6,391 bases of DNA from Thiobacillus sp. (GTDB taxonomy: Bacteria > Pseudomonadota > Gammaproteobacteria > Burkholderiales > Thiobacillaceae): positions 1-6,391 of the forward strand of contig JANJUT010000068.1 in the NCBI GenBank assembly GCA_024710445.1, in the 5' to 3' direction. Below are positions 5,693 to 6,391 of this stretch, piece by piece. The translations under genes and the position numbers were made by a program. Position 1 is the first letter of the stretch; each line of letters starts with the position of its first letter. The notes beneath the pieces are model-generated. The model made no database searches and was not told the DNA's origin. It saw nothing but the letters and a program-made list of their open reading frames with translations.

Positions 5693-5846
5693 TGTTTGGG
5701 CTGAAAAGCAGATCGTACCTGTGGGCTGTTAAGACCGTACGGGGTTGAAGCTGGTCCGCGCAGTTGGCAACCCGTACCGGGCTGAAGGCTTCACGGTGTG
5801 CCAGGGTGTTTCCATGATGTGAATAGAACTGGGTGCACTGGCATAC
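5693..5846. other. Intergenic spacer with a second, weaker inverted repeat
   Basis: No gene is visible. GTACGGGGTTG (5737-5747) and CAACCCGTAC (5768-5777) can pair over 10 bp with one bulge and a 20-base loop. The same segments also read as imperfect direct repeats (5736-5750 and 5773-5787, 13 of 15 matches), because each contains the palindrome GTAC. It could help end the feo transcript on the minus strand; no T-run supports that. Confidence 0.35.
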
Positions 5847-6095
5847 TTATCGCCGCTTCACCCAGACGTGGCGCGCAACGCTGGCTTCCAGTGCGAGTTC
5901 GACCTCGTCGACCATCACGATGGTCATCGGGCGCTGCTGCAGCACGATCAGTGGGCGGTTGGGCGCGAGGCCATACGCGACCAGTTGCTCGCGTTGAGTG
6001 GACTCGATGGCTTCGTCGAGGTCATCGACATGGGCATGCGCACCGGGCAGCAAAAAGCTGAGCGGGACGCGGGCAATATGATCAGCCGGACTCAT
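5847..6095 (-). CDS. feoA: FeoA-family ferrous iron transport protein
   Basis: An 82-residue cytoplasmic protein of the usual FeoA size (75-85). It shows the FeoA/SH3-like pattern: an opening PLSFLLPGAHAHV strand-turn, the middle REQLVAYGLAPNRPLIVL (equivalent to the family's R..LGL.PG..I.V), and a closing EVELALEASVARHVWV strand that corresponds to the common ..IALR...A..I.V ending. FeoA is a small partner thought to bind FeoB and tune Fe(II) transport. The start ATG at 6095 overlaps the feoB stop as ATGA, and GGGGGG lies 7 bases upstream, so translation is coupled. Upstream in-frame starts (6110, 6236) lie within feoB and are not preferred. The order feoB-feoA is unusual, since feoA normally comes first. 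The last residues (VKRR) are basic. Confidence 0.86.
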   Translation of the reverse strand: MSPADHIARVPLSFLLPGAHAHVDDLDEAIESTQREQLVAYGLAPNRPLIVLQQRPMTIVMVDEVELALEASVARHVWVKRR

Positions 6096-6391
6096 GCTCC
6101 CGCCCCCCATACTGCGCGCAGCAAGTGATTGAGTACCCCGCCAATAAAGAAGGCGAACGGGATGATGAGGGCCAGCATGGCCATGGCGATTTTCGTCCCT
6201 TGCTCCTTGATGATCATCATCACGCTGGCGATGCACGGCACGAACAGGGTGAGCGTCACCATCCCGACTACGGCCTGGATGGCCGACAGTTCATGACTCA
6301 ACGCGAACAGCCCGGTCGCGCCAAAATCGCGCCGCAGGAATCCCATCACGAAAGCGGCGCTGGCCTCCTTGGGCAGGCCCAGCCAGCCCGA
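6092..6391 (-). CDS. feoB: FeoB ferrous iron transporter, C-terminal part
   Basis: The last 99 residues of FeoB, open at the right window edge. The visible part has the family's C-terminal membrane region: GLPKEASAAFVMGFLRRD followed by FGATGLFAL, then the signature VTLTLFVPCIAS with its conserved Cys, then KEQGTKIAM and a last hydrophobic helix (about 20 residues) ending near GGVLNHLL. FeoB is the GTP-dependent inner-membrane Fe(II) permease; its G domain lies outside the window. The stop overlaps the feoA start by four bases. No feoC-like gene is seen downstream within the window. Confidence 0.94.
   Translation of the reverse strand, partial: SGWLGLPKEASAAFVMGFLRRDFGATGLFALSHELSAIQAVVGMVTLTLFVPCIASVMMIIKEQGTKIAMAMLALIIPFAFFIGGVLNHLLRAVWGAGA

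Noticed and set aside
5736..5790. Repeat units in the feoA-hairpin spacer as a possible CRISPR or mobile element end
   Set aside because: Only two imperfect 15-base copies, no regular spacing and no transposase nearby; the palindromic GTAC explains the double reading.
6096..6236. Upstream start of feoA at 6236
   Set aside because: The added residues are the feoB sequence read in another frame, rich in His, Arg and Asp, and unlike FeoA proteins.

Overview
The window is a GC-rich bacterial stretch devoted almost wholly to ferrous iron uptake. GC-biased third codon positions, Shine-Dalgarno sites, outer-membrane porin signatures and a DUF2325 gene suggest a proteobacterium, probably a betaproteobacterium of the Rhodocyclales type. 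That taxonomic guess is inference. No rRNA, tRNA, CRISPR array or insertion sequence was seen.

Region 1 (about 4774 down to 1, minus strand) is a compact operon. It starts at a sigma70-type promoter (TTGACT-17 bp-TATCAT) overlapped by a 15/19 match to the Fur box. The order is: P19-type periplasmic iron-binding protein (ftrA-like), an OprB-like porin with an N-terminal coiled coil, a small cupredoxin-like protein (ftrB-like), a DUF2325 protein, an FTR1-type iron permease with two RExxE motifs (ftrC-like), and the first 45 codons of what is probably the membrane polyferredoxin (ftrD-like), cut by the window edge. Gaps run from a 1-base overlap to 30 bases, so co-transcription is very likely. 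This is the FtrABCD ferrous uptake plan known from Bordetella and Brucella, with two extra genes inserted: a porin, which could be the outer-membrane entry, and a cysteine-rich DUF2325 protein of unknown role.

Region 2 (about 4775-5846) has no clear intact gene and is less GC-rich and less ordered. On the plus strand, 5311-5625 encodes the C-terminal part of a diverged paralogue of the operon's porin, with about 50 residues missing inside and no recognisable N-terminal half. A perfect 19-bp hairpin follows. On the minus strand, 4845-5192 shows coding-like stretches split over two frames, beside a run of ten G. This looks like a site of gene erosion between two iron loci.

Region 3 (6391 down to 5847, minus strand) holds the C-terminal 99 residues of FeoB and a small FeoA overlapping it by ATGA. 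The order feoB-feoA is the reverse of the usual one.

Together the genes give one locus with two inner-membrane routes for Fe(II): GTP-dependent Feo, and an oxidation/permease Ftr system, the latter apparently under Fur control.
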